Below the pieces are notes generated by a model. The model did not search any database, had not been told where the DNA came from, and saw only the letters and a program-made list of their open reading frames with translations. A stretch of DNA of 6,588 nt from Chitinispirillales bacterium (GTDB lineage: Bacteria; Fibrobacterota; Chitinivibrionia; Chitinivibrionales; Chitinispirillaceae): positions 1 to 6,588 of the forward strand of contig JAIRUL010000022.1 of the NCBI GenBank assembly GCA_031254445.1, read 5' to 3'. Positions 1-4,830 of this stretch are shown in pieces (the first letter of the stretch is position 1; each line of letters starts with the position of its first letter). The translations under genes were made by a program, and so were the position numbers.

Positions 1-665
1 GTAACGGCGATGCAAAAAGTCCGCATGATGCGGCGACAAGCGGGCAGGCCGCATCAACATCAACGTCAACTCAAATTAATCCATTGGGGCAGCTAAAAAA
101 ACTTTTTTCGCTGATAGGCGCATACGGGCTGAGCGACTATGTTTTGTTTGACATCGGAATCGTCAGGGGACTCGCCTATTACACGGGGATCGTATTCGAA
201 CTGGTTGATGTCAACGGAAACCTGCGCGCCATCGCCGGCGGTGGCAGGTACGACAATTTGGTGCAGCTATACGGCGGCCCGAAGACGCCGGCGGTGGGGT
301 TCGCGGCGGGCGACGTGGTCTTAGGCGAATTGCTAAAACAAAAGTCATTGACACAGGCAATGCCGCCGCGGAGCGATGTTTTTATCGTATCTATTGACAG
401 CGACGGTTACGGCTACGGGGAAGCGATCAAAGCGGCGCGGCGGTTGAGATCCTCAAACATATCGTGCGAATTCCCGCTAAAAGAGGGCGCGAAAATCAGC
501 AGGCAATTAGAATTGGCCAACGCGGCTAGGGCGAAATACGCGCTATTTATAGGCGGGGACGAGGCGAAATCGGGGCGGGCGAAATTAAAAAATCTTTTGT
601 CGGGGGATGAGGAATTGGTTGGTATTGATGACCTTGTTGCCAACATCAAAATCAAAATCTTTTAA
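1..665 (+). CDS. hisS: Histidyl-tRNA synthetase, C-terminal part (5' end beyond window)
   Basis: The enzyme charges tRNA-His with histidine in the cytoplasm. The frame is open to the left edge (first full codon at 3), so the gene is partial; the TTG at 84 is not a real start. Counting from codon 3, about 220 residues are seen. The class II histidine signature RGLAYYTG is at 55-62, GGGRYDNL at 79-86, and the motif 3 region AVGFAAGDVVL at 97-107. An anticodon-binding domain runs from about 125 to the end, with the usual Gln-Leu-x-x-Ala-Asn and Ile-Gly-Gly-Asp-Glu elements. Two oddities: motif 3 has Gly-Asp-Val-Val where most HisRS have Gly-x-Glu-Arg, and residues 1-27 are a low-complexity Ser/Thr/Ala-rich stretch partly made of the hexamer repeat also found downstream. 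The last residues, Asn-Ile-Lys-Ile-Lys-Ile-Phe, are encoded by that hexamer too. The HisZ regulatory paralogue is the alternative; the intact anticodon-binding domain favours HisS. Confidence 0.88.
   Translation, partial: NGDAKSPHDAATSGQAASTSTSTQINPLGQLKKLFSLIGAYGLSDYVLFDIGIVRGLAYYTGIVFELVDVNGNLRAIAGGGRYDNLVQLYGGPKTPAVGFAAGDVVLGELLKQKSLTQAMPPRSDVFIVSIDSDGYGYGEAIKAARRLRSSNISCEFPLKEGAKISRQLELANAARAKYALFIGGDEAKSGRAKLKNLLSGDEELVGIDDLVANIKIKIF
54..73 (+). repeat. Hexamer repeat tract inside hisS (Ser-Thr coding)
   Basis: Three tandem hexamers (AACATC, AACGTC, AACTCA in one phase) lie in the hisS frame as TCA-ACA, TCA-ACG, TCA-ACT, giving Ser-Thr three times. The 16 bases at 54-69 recur exactly at 863-878 in the intergenic repeat block. 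The tract sits in the low-complexity segment before the second half of the catalytic domain. What I infer is a repeat insertion tolerated because it keeps the frame. Confidence 0.6.
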
Positions 666-690
666 ATCTTTTAAAATCAAAGCCAAAATC
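642..690 (+). repeat. Degenerate AAAATC hexamer tract across the hisS stop codon
   Basis: AACATC, AAAATC, AAAATC (642-659) encode the last Asn-Ile-Lys-Ile-Lys-Ile of HisS. After the TAA stop, AAAATC, AAAGCC, AAAATC follow at 673-690, separated by TTTTAAATCTTTT. The hexamers belong to the same family as the cleaner tract at 835-882, so the repeat seems to have replaced or extended the 3' end of the gene. Confidence 0.65.
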
Positions 691-700
691 TTTTAAAATC

Positions 701-799
701 TTTTTCAGGCGAAGCCTATAAAAGTCAAATACTTTAAATCTTTTTCAGACGAAGCCTATAAAAGTCAAATACTTTAAATCTTTTTCAGACGAAGCCTAC
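701..799 (+). repeat. 40-bp tandem direct repeat, about 2.5 copies
   Basis: Copy 1 (701-740) and copy 2 (741-780) differ at a single base (G or A at the ninth position). Copy 3 starts at 781, matches for 18 bases and then diverges into a hairpin. Each full unit starts TTTTTCAG, contains GAAGCCTATA and the small inverted repeat AAAGT-CAAAT-ACTTT, and ends TTTAAATC. It lies between convergent hisS and creD and has no convincing ORF. The near identity of copies 1 and 2 suggests recent duplication. There are no unique spacers, so it is not a CRISPR array. Confidence 0.9.
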
Positions 800-834
800 G
801 GCTTCATAACGTGTGGCGGCTAAAGCCGCCACAC
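791..834. terminator. Paired stem-loops between convergent genes; possible bidirectional terminator or repeat-element palindrome
   Basis: A 6-bp stem GAAGCC / GGCTTC with a TAC loop (791-805) is followed six bases later by a perfect 10-bp stem GTGTGGCGGC / GCCGCCACAC with a TAAA loop (811-834). The position between the ends of hisS and creD suits termination of both, but neither strand has a T-tract directly after the large stem, so it is not a classical intrinsic terminator. It may instead be the palindromic core of a dispersed repeat. The structure is certain; the role is a guess. Confidence 0.5.
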
Positions 835-882
835 AAAGTCAAAATCAAAGTCAAAATCAAAGTCAACATCAACGTCAAAATC
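835..882. repeat. Eight-unit hexamer tract (AAAGTC/AAAATC) abutting creD
   Basis: Eight consecutive 6-base units read AAAGTC, AAAATC, AAAGTC, AAAATC, AAAGTC, AACATC, AACGTC, AAAATC, all fitting AAMRTC-like patterns. The first four form two copies of a 12-mer. The last unit overlaps the creD stop codon (TGA, complement of 881-883) by two bases. On the - strand the tract would read as alternating Asp-Phe/Asp-Val if it were translated past the creD stop. Confidence 0.9.
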
Positions 883-2428
883 ACTCATCCGCCCCATACC
901 AATTCAATTTCCTAGTAACAAACATCACCATCGCTACCACTATGAACGCAAAGACAGAACCTACCAGCAGCGCGTACGACTCCGCGTTCAGCACCGCGTA
1001 GAGCAATACGTACGAGACCGTTATCACCATACCCATGTACCAGCTCTTATTCCAAGAGGGCAAGAGCGTCCGCGAGTAGAGCGTGAGCATTGCGATTATG
1101 GCTACGGCGGCGATAATGTACGCAAGGTAGAACGGCAGCTGCTCCGATAGGGAGAGCAACAGAAGGTAGAAGATGATATTGGCGATCCCGCACAGCAGGT
1201 ACGGCACGGGGTGAATCCTCTTTTTGGTGAGGATTTCAAACAAGAAAAGCGTTAGGAACGGGACAATGATAAAAAGGATCGCGTACTTTACGGCCCGTTT
1301 GTTAAGCGAATATGTGTCGATGGCGCGGAAGAAATTTACGCCGAAGAGCGCTTCGGAGTAGTCGTGGCCGCCGCTCCCTTTCCAATGCAAAGGAATGTCC
1401 CGTGAGAGATAGCTAATGTCCCACGCCGCGTTAAAGCCTTTATCGCCGATGTCCGAACTTCCGGGAAGAAATGAACCTTGGTAGGAGGGCGTCGGCCAAT
1501 CGGCGGCGATGTCGGCGCGGGTATCCTGGCCTAACGGGAGGAGGCGCACCAGCCTGCCCCCGTTGATGGTCACCACAATGTTGAAAGCCGCTTTGGTATC
1601 GGCGTCAATTTTCGGTATGGCCGCGTAGATTCCGCCTTTGCCGCCCACGTCTTCGTCATAGTAATCTCGAAACTTCTTATTAAAACTGTAGCTATGTTTT
1701 GAATTGAGCGACCTTACTTCGCGGACAAAATTTTGCCCCCTATTTCCCGGTTGAAAGGAAAGCGCGGAGCCTTCGCCGCTTACGCTCCACTCTGCCTTGT
1801 CTATCTTCCGTATCCCTTTTTGGCTTGAAAGCGCGACTACCAGCTCCGCCTTATTGAGCGCAACCCTTTCGTTTTGCTCCAAGGAGACAAGCGCCTGCGC
1901 GAAATCGAAGTCGCCGGACATGGCAAAGTCGCCGTAAAACAGCGGCACGGAGAAAATCCCCCGCTTCCGAACCTCCGTCTTGAAGTCCGCCTTAATGTTC
2001 AACTTCTGCGGGGCTACTACCAAGGTAAAAGGCTCTTCGGTAATTTTAACTATTTCTTTGCCCTCCGTCGTTTGGGAGCGGGTTTCCACGGTTCTGAGGC
2101 CTGGAATCGCAATCACCGGCCCCGCCGCCGCAAGCTCGCCCCCCCACGCCTCCATCACCTCCGCCTCGGCGGAGTCCGCCGTTTTGCTCCGCTCTTGGAT
2201 AAGCTCGCCGACCATTGCCAGCGGAATGAGCATAAGCAGTATCAAGCATCCTAAAAACAGGATCTTGAATGTGTAGCTCCGGGTAAACTTTTTGATCTGC
2301 GCCTTGCCGCCGGAGAGCATATCGCCTATGCGGTCAGTATCCGTAAATTTCTCTGCCGGATAAGTAGGTTTTTGCGGCGATTTTTCTTCCGGCTTGTTAT
2401 CGCCGGGGTTATTGCCCGTTGGCTCCAT
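881..2428 (-). CDS. creD: CreD-family inner-membrane protein
   Basis: The protein has 515 residues, against about 450 for E. coli CreD. A hydrophilic Pro/Lys/Glu-rich N-terminus of about 45 residues is followed by a first membrane segment at about 53-75. Next comes the family hallmark, a charged stretch leading into Glu-Ala-Trp-Gly-Gly (93-97) and Gly-Pro-Val-Ile-Ala-Ile-Pro (103-109). A large, presumably periplasmic domain runs to about 373. A C-terminal bundle of roughly five membrane helices (about 381-398, 407-426, 433-452, 462-478, 484-503) contains Arg-Ala-Val-Lys-Tyr-Ala, Tyr-Leu-Leu-x-Gly, Leu-Ser-Leu-Ser-Glu and Tyr-Ala-Leu-Leu-x-Gly-Ser, all typical of CreD. In E. coli creD belongs to the CreBC regulon and affects envelope and beta-lactam phenotypes, but its biochemical role is unclear. 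No creB or creC is in view. The ATG is preceded by a strong ribosome site at 2435-2440. Confidence 0.92.
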   Translation of the reverse strand: MEPTGNNPGDNKPEEKSPQKPTYPAEKFTDTDRIGDMLSGGKAQIKKFTRSYTFKILFLGCLILLMLIPLAMVGELIQERSKTADSAEAEVMEAWGGELAAAGPVIAIPGLRTVETRSQTTEGKEIVKITEEPFTLVVAPQKLNIKADFKTEVRKRGIFSVPLFYGDFAMSGDFDFAQALVSLEQNERVALNKAELVVALSSQKGIRKIDKAEWSVSGEGSALSFQPGNRGQNFVREVRSLNSKHSYSFNKKFRDYYDEDVGGKGGIYAAIPKIDADTKAAFNIVVTINGGRLVRLLPLGQDTRADIAADWPTPSYQGSFLPGSSDIGDKGFNAAWDISYLSRDIPLHWKGSGGHDYSEALFGVNFFRAIDTYSLNKRAVKYAILFIIVPFLTLFLFEILTKKRIHPVPYLLCGIANIIFYLLLLSLSEQLPFYLAYIIAAVAIIAMLTLYSRTLLPSWNKSWYMGMVITVSYVLLYAVLNAESYALLVGSVFAFIVVAMVMFVTRKLNWYGADE

Positions 2429-2434
2429 TATGGT

Positions 2435-2440
2435 TCCTCC
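2435..2440 (-). promoter_or_regulatory. Ribosome binding site of creD
   Basis: GGAGGA on the - strand, six bases before the ATG at 2428. It is close to the Shine-Dalgarno consensus and fixes the creD start. Confidence 0.8.
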
Positions 2441-2457
2441 ATAGAAAAATTGAAATA

Positions 2458-2484
2458 TTTATAACGTTGCGGCGGCATTGCCAA
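2458..2484 (-). promoter_or_regulatory. Possible creD promoter in the fliS-creD gap
   Basis: On the - strand TTGGCA (2479-2484) and TATAAA (2458-2463) resemble -35 and -10 boxes, but the 15-base spacer is short. With only 72 bp between the genes, creD could equally be read through from fliS. Confidence 0.3.
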
Positions 2485-2500
2485 TAAAACAACCACTACC

Positions 2501-2920
2501 CTACACCGCCGCGTTCTCCAAATTCAACTCCGGCGCCGACTCCGCCTTGGACTTCAGGTTGGCCTGCGCCCACGCCTCGCGCAGCGTTTCTAGGTACTGC
2601 AGCACCTCTTCGATCTTCGTCTTATCGGTGCGGATGTTCGCCTCCACCGTGACATTGTACATATAAGTGTACAGCTGGAAGAGGTTCGCCGCGATCTCGC
2701 CGCCGGCGTCCATGTTCAGGGCGATTTGCAGCTCTTCTAAGGCGTCTTGGATTTTGAAGATGTGCTTGGCGCGCTCCTCGATTTTCTTCTTGTCGTCGAA
2801 GACCTCAAGCGCAAGCTTGGCGTGCTTTATGGCAATGTCGTAGGTCACAAGGATGAGTTTGCCCTGATCTTTGGTCTCCGTCTGCGCGCCCTTGTAGGCT
2901 CCGTACCCGGCTTTCATCAT
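2501..2920 (-). CDS. fliS: Flagellin export chaperone FliS
   Basis: FliS binds the C-terminal helix of flagellin in the cytoplasm and keeps it from polymerising before export by the flagellar type III system. From the chosen start the protein has 139 residues, near the usual 120-140. Family features: Gly-Tyr-Gly-Ala-Tyr at 5-9, Gly-Lys-Leu-Ile-Leu-Val-Thr-Tyr-Asp at 20-28, and Leu-Asn-Met-Asp-Ala-Gly-Gly-Glu-Ile-Ala-x-Asn-Leu at 68-80, followed by the Leu-Tyr-x-Tyr-Met helix and Leu-Arg-Glu-Ala-Trp at 113-117. The last 20 or so residues are a polar tail. The frame is open further upstream to an ATG at 2962, but AGGAG at 2931-2935 and the family N-terminus point to the ATG at 2920 (a second ATG follows directly). 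Its usual partners fliC and fliD are absent; the upstream neighbour is a c-di-GMP phosphodiesterase. Confidence 0.93.
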   Translation of the reverse strand: MMKAGYGAYKGAQTETKDQGKLILVTYDIAIKHAKLALEVFDDKKKIEERAKHIFKIQDALEELQIALNMDAGGEIAANLFQLYTYMYNVTVEANIRTDKTKIEEVLQYLETLREAWAQANLKSKAESAPELNLENAAV

Positions 2921-2930
2921 AATATCGGCT

Positions 2931-2935
2931 CTCCT
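2931..2935 (-). promoter_or_regulatory. Ribosome binding site that sets the fliS start
   Basis: AGGAG on the - strand, ten bases before ATG 2920 and thirteen before the next ATG. No comparable site stands before the upstream in-frame ATG at 2962. Confidence 0.65.
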
Positions 2936-2980
2936 ATCGCATTTTTGTATAGATTGTACCAAAACCCGTTATTATGTATA

Positions 2981-3008
2981 ATATCGGTTTCGCGGGCAAA
3001 ACCCTTGA
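2981..3008 (-). promoter_or_regulatory. Candidate flagellar sigma-28-type promoter of fliS
   Basis: On the - strand ACCGATAT (2981-2988) matches six of eight bases of the sigma-28 (FliA) -10 element GCCGATAA. TCAAGGGT (3001-3008) matches five of eight of the -35 element TAAAGTTT, with a 12-base spacer against the usual 11. The start would lie near 2974, leaving a leader of about 50 bases. The match is imperfect and nearby AT-rich sequence could hold a sigma-70 promoter, so this is suggestive only. Confidence 0.35.
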
Positions 3009-3067
3009 GTTTTTTTTAGCGCCGCCCATCTTGCCTTTGACGTAAAATATATATCAATCCACGCATC

Positions 3068-4129
3068 TTACGTATAAAATAGCGCAATTTTTTCAAACTC
3101 GTCGGAAACGCTTAAAAAAATATCTACTAGCGCCGGGTCGAAGTGCGTCCCCCGGCTCTCCGAGATGATGTTGGACGCCTCTTCGTGCGTGAAAGCTTTT
3201 TTGTAGGGCCTGTTGGAGACGAGCGCGTCGTAGACGTCGGCAATCGCCATTATCCTGCCTTGAAGCGGGATCTCCGCGCCCTTTAAGCCCCTCGGATAGC
3301 CGCTCCCGTCCCACTTTTCGTGGTGCGTCCCGGCGAAGAGCTTCGCGTGCTCCAAGAACTCGCGCTCCGTCGTCTCCGTTATGATTTTTTCGATGATCTC
3401 TTCGCCGACCACGGAATGCTGCTTAATGGACTCGAACTCCTCGTCCGTGAGCTTGCCGGGTTTCAGGAGGATGCTGTCCTTTACGGCGATTTTGCCCAAG
3501 TCGTGCAGCTGCGCCGACTGCGACACCAATTTTATATCCCACGAGGCCATCTCCTCCGCGTACACGCCGCGAGCAAGCATCGCGTCGATAAGTATGCCTA
3601 GGTAGCGCTGGGTTCTCTCGATGTGCCCGCCGGTGACGTCGTCGCGGTACTCCACAAGCTCCGCCATTGTCTTCAGGATGGCGTTTTTCAGCTCCACCAC
3701 AGACTTGGTCTTCTCGTCTATCATCCTCTGGAGGTTATTTGTGCGCAGCTCTAGCTGCTTGGTCATCTCGTTGAACGCGTCGGCGAACTCGCCCATAAAA
3801 TCAACGCGTTGGTTGTAGTCGCCTTTCGCCACCTGCTGCGTCTGCCACGCTAAATGCCGCAGGGAGGCGTGCATCATTTTTAGGGGCGCGGCTATTTCGT
3901 TGTCCCGGGAGGGCGGCCGGCACTGCAAATTGCCCATCGACAGCTCTTGGGCGAAGTCCCTCATTTCGGAGAGCATGGCGCCGAAATACTGCAACCCTTG
4001 GCCGAAGTCGGCGAACGCCTCCGGCAGCCGCGAGACGTCTAACTTGGCTCTCGGATAGTCGTAGATAACGTCGCGCAAGTAGGCGAAGAGCGTGTCCGCC
4101 GCAGGCTTTAGTGGATCAAGGCCGGCCAT
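3068..4129 (-). CDS. HAMP-like / HD-GYP cyclic-di-GMP phosphodiesterase
   Basis: Predicted to hydrolyse the second messenger c-di-GMP. The protein has 353 residues and no membrane segment, so it is cytoplasmic. Residues about 35-130 form an N-terminal helical/HAMP-like module (Gln-Gln-Val-Ala-Lys-Gly-Asp-Tyr-x-Gln-Arg-Val-Asp-Phe-Met-Gly-Glu-Phe at 99-115) that I recall from other V4R-associated signalling proteins. A coiled linker at about 130-150 leads into the HD-GYP domain. Its motifs are complete: Gly-Gly-His at 167-169, HDLGK at 209-213, His238, HHE at 269-271, DGSGYP at 274-279, and Ile-Ala-Asp-Val-Tyr-Asp-Ala-Leu at 296-303. It should therefore be catalytically active. The ATG follows the stop of the V4R gene with no gap and has only a weak ribosome site (GGAA three bases away), so translation is probably coupled. 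The known family fact is c-di-GMP hydrolysis; the substrate in this organism is inferred. Confidence 0.93.
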   Translation of the reverse strand: MAGLDPLKPAADTLFAYLRDVIYDYPRAKLDVSRLPEAFADFGQGLQYFGAMLSEMRDFAQELSMGNLQCRPPSRDNEIAAPLKMMHASLRHLAWQTQQVAKGDYNQRVDFMGEFADAFNEMTKQLELRTNNLQRMIDEKTKSVVELKNAILKTMAELVEYRDDVTGGHIERTQRYLGILIDAMLARGVYAEEMASWDIKLVSQSAQLHDLGKIAVKDSILLKPGKLTDEEFESIKQHSVVGEEIIEKIITETTEREFLEHAKLFAGTHHEKWDGSGYPRGLKGAEIPLQGRIMAIADVYDALVSNRPYKKAFTHEEASNIISESRGTHFDPALVDIFLSVSDEFEKIALFYT

Positions 4130-4672
4130 TTATTCCGCAACTTTGCAGTTGAAGCGGCATACCCTGTCGCCGTTCGCCCAGCAATCGACTTCGCGCACCT
4201 TATAGGTTTTTTTCGTGTACGCCTCGAGGATGCCGGCGATAAACCCCTCGTCGTAGTCGCATACGGTCTCGTCGGTGACGGGCAGCCCGCTGCAATCCAG
4301 GTCTTGCCCGACCGTCAGGGTCATCTCCCCGGAGCCACCGTCGAAAGCCTCCATGCGCAGTATCCCGATTCTAAGCTCTTGCAGCTTCTTCTGCAAATCG
4401 GCTACGAATTTGCTAAAATCCGCGTTTAAATCCAGCACATTGTCCGCAAATTCCCGCCCCGCGAGGCAACCGGCCGCGCGGATGTAATCGTTCGCTTTCT
4501 CTTCGCCGAACTCCTTAGCCAGCACGTCGAGTATCGTGTACTGCATCAGCCTGTAGACCAGAACGGGGACATCCTCCCCAAGGTCGCCGCGCCCGTCCTT
4601 TATGTCGCCCAATTTTCCCCAAGAAAAGATGCAGTGCGTACCGCTGCCGGCTTTCAAGAACACGTTTTCCAC
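4130..4672 (-). CDS. V4R (4-vinyl reductase) domain sensor protein
   Basis: A 180-residue cytoplasmic protein made almost wholly of one V4R domain. This fold is thought to bind small hydrophobic or metal-linked ligands and occurs in sensors and bacteriochlorophyll-related proteins. Seen: Trp-Gly-Lys-Leu-Gly-Asp-Ile at 18-24 with Pro-Val-Leu-Val-Tyr-Arg-Leu at 36-42, Ala-Gly-x-x-Ala-Gly-Arg-Glu-Phe at 67-75, Cys-Ser-Gly at 127-129, Cys138 before Glu-Gly-Phe-Ile-Ala-Gly-Ile-Leu-Glu, and a C-terminal Asp-Cys-Trp-Ala-Asn-Gly-Asp-Arg-Val-Cys-Arg-Phe at 163-174. Cys127, 138, 164 and 172 sit where the family often keeps cysteines, so a metal or cofactor site is plausible. The GTG start at 4672 is chosen because GGAGG lies six bases upstream and the N-terminus then matches relatives; an upstream TTG (4726) has no ribosome site. 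It is the first gene of the operon with the HD-GYP enzyme and probably supplies its signal input. Confidence 0.88.
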   Translation of the reverse strand: MENVFLKAGSGTHCIFSWGKLGDIKDGRGDLGEDVPVLVYRLMQYTILDVLAKEFGEEKANDYIRAAGCLAGREFADNVLDLNADFSKFVADLQKKLQELRIGILRMEAFDGGSGEMTLTVGQDLDCSGLPVTDETVCDYDEGFIAGILEAYTKKTYKVREVDCWANGDRVCRFNCKVAE

Positions 4673-4678
4673 TTTTCG

Positions 4679-4683
4679 CCTCC
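4679..4683 (-). promoter_or_regulatory. Ribosome binding site that sets the GTG start of the V4R gene
   Basis: GGAGG on the - strand, six bases before GTG 4672. It decides for the shorter protein over the TTG-started frame 18 codons upstream. Confidence 0.8.
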
Positions 4684-4694
4684 GTAAGCGTGAG

Positions 4695-4708
4695 GATTTT
4701 ACAAAATC
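4695..4708 (-). promoter_or_regulatory. Inverted repeat in the V4R leader, possible operator
   Basis: GATTTT-GT-AAAATC is a perfect 6-bp inverted repeat between the predicted transcription start (about 4724) and the ribosome site. A dimeric repressor could bind there. Because the arms resemble the AAAATC hexamer common in this window, chance or repeat origin is possible. Confidence 0.3.
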
Positions 4709-4730
4709 TTTGCGGAAATCATACAAAATA

Positions 4731-4760
4731 ATGATAACATACCATCACGGGGAAAATCAA
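4731..4760 (-). promoter_or_regulatory. Sigma-70-type promoter of the V4R/HD-GYP operon
   Basis: On the - strand a -35 box TTGATT (4755-4760), an 18-base spacer and a -10 box TATCAT (4731-4736; five of six consensus bases). Initiation near 4724 gives a leader of about 50 bases to the GTG start. It would also place the rejected TTG at 4726 outside the transcript. Confidence 0.55.
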
Positions 4761-4783
4761 GGTATTTTTGTAAAATTGCATTT

Positions 4784-4822
4784 GCGGGCAGAGCCGCGGC
4801 CTCCGCCCGCCGCTACGGCGGG
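4784..4822 (-). terminator. Overlapping GC-rich hairpins after citrate synthase
   Basis: Just past the citrate synthase stop, the - strand can form CCCGCCG-TAG-CGGCGGG (4806-4822). Alternatively it forms a longer stem GCGGGCGGAG / CTCTGCCCGC with one G-U pair and a seven-base loop (4784-4810). The two share 4806-4810 and exclude each other. The longer stem is followed by AAATGCAATTTT rather than a clean U-tract, so termination is likely but not textbook. Confidence 0.5.
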
Positions 4823-4830
4823 AAACCGCC

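Noticed and set aside
84..86. TTG as the true start of hisS
   Set aside because: The frame stays open to the window edge and the N-terminal half of the catalytic domain is missing, so the gene begins outside the window.
701..799. CRISPR-like array
   Set aside because: The 40-bp units are joined head to tail with no unique spacers, and only about 2.5 copies exist.
813..1001. Short + strand ORF with a Gln-Ser/Gln-Asn repeat
   Set aside because: Its first part is the hexamer tract and its second part is antisense to the creD 3' end; there is no ribosome site and it starts inside a hairpin.
2921..2962. Longer fliS N-terminus from ATG 2962
   Set aside because: The extra 14 residues do not fit FliS, and the ribosome site AGGAG lies inside this stretch, serving the ATG at 2920.
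3008..3017. T8 tract as a terminator of the HD-GYP gene
   Set aside because: The T-run is on the + strand; the HD-GYP transcript would carry A's there, with no hairpin of note before it.
3040..3073. ACGTAA / TTACGT inverted repeat at the HD-GYP stop as a terminator
   Set aside because: Only 6 bp of stem with a 22-base AT-rich loop and no U-tract; too weak to call.
4673..4726. Upstream TTG start for the V4R gene
   Set aside because: It has no ribosome site, lies at or before the predicted transcription start, and would add 18 basic residues not expected in V4R proteins; the GTG at 4672 has GGAGG at ideal spacing.
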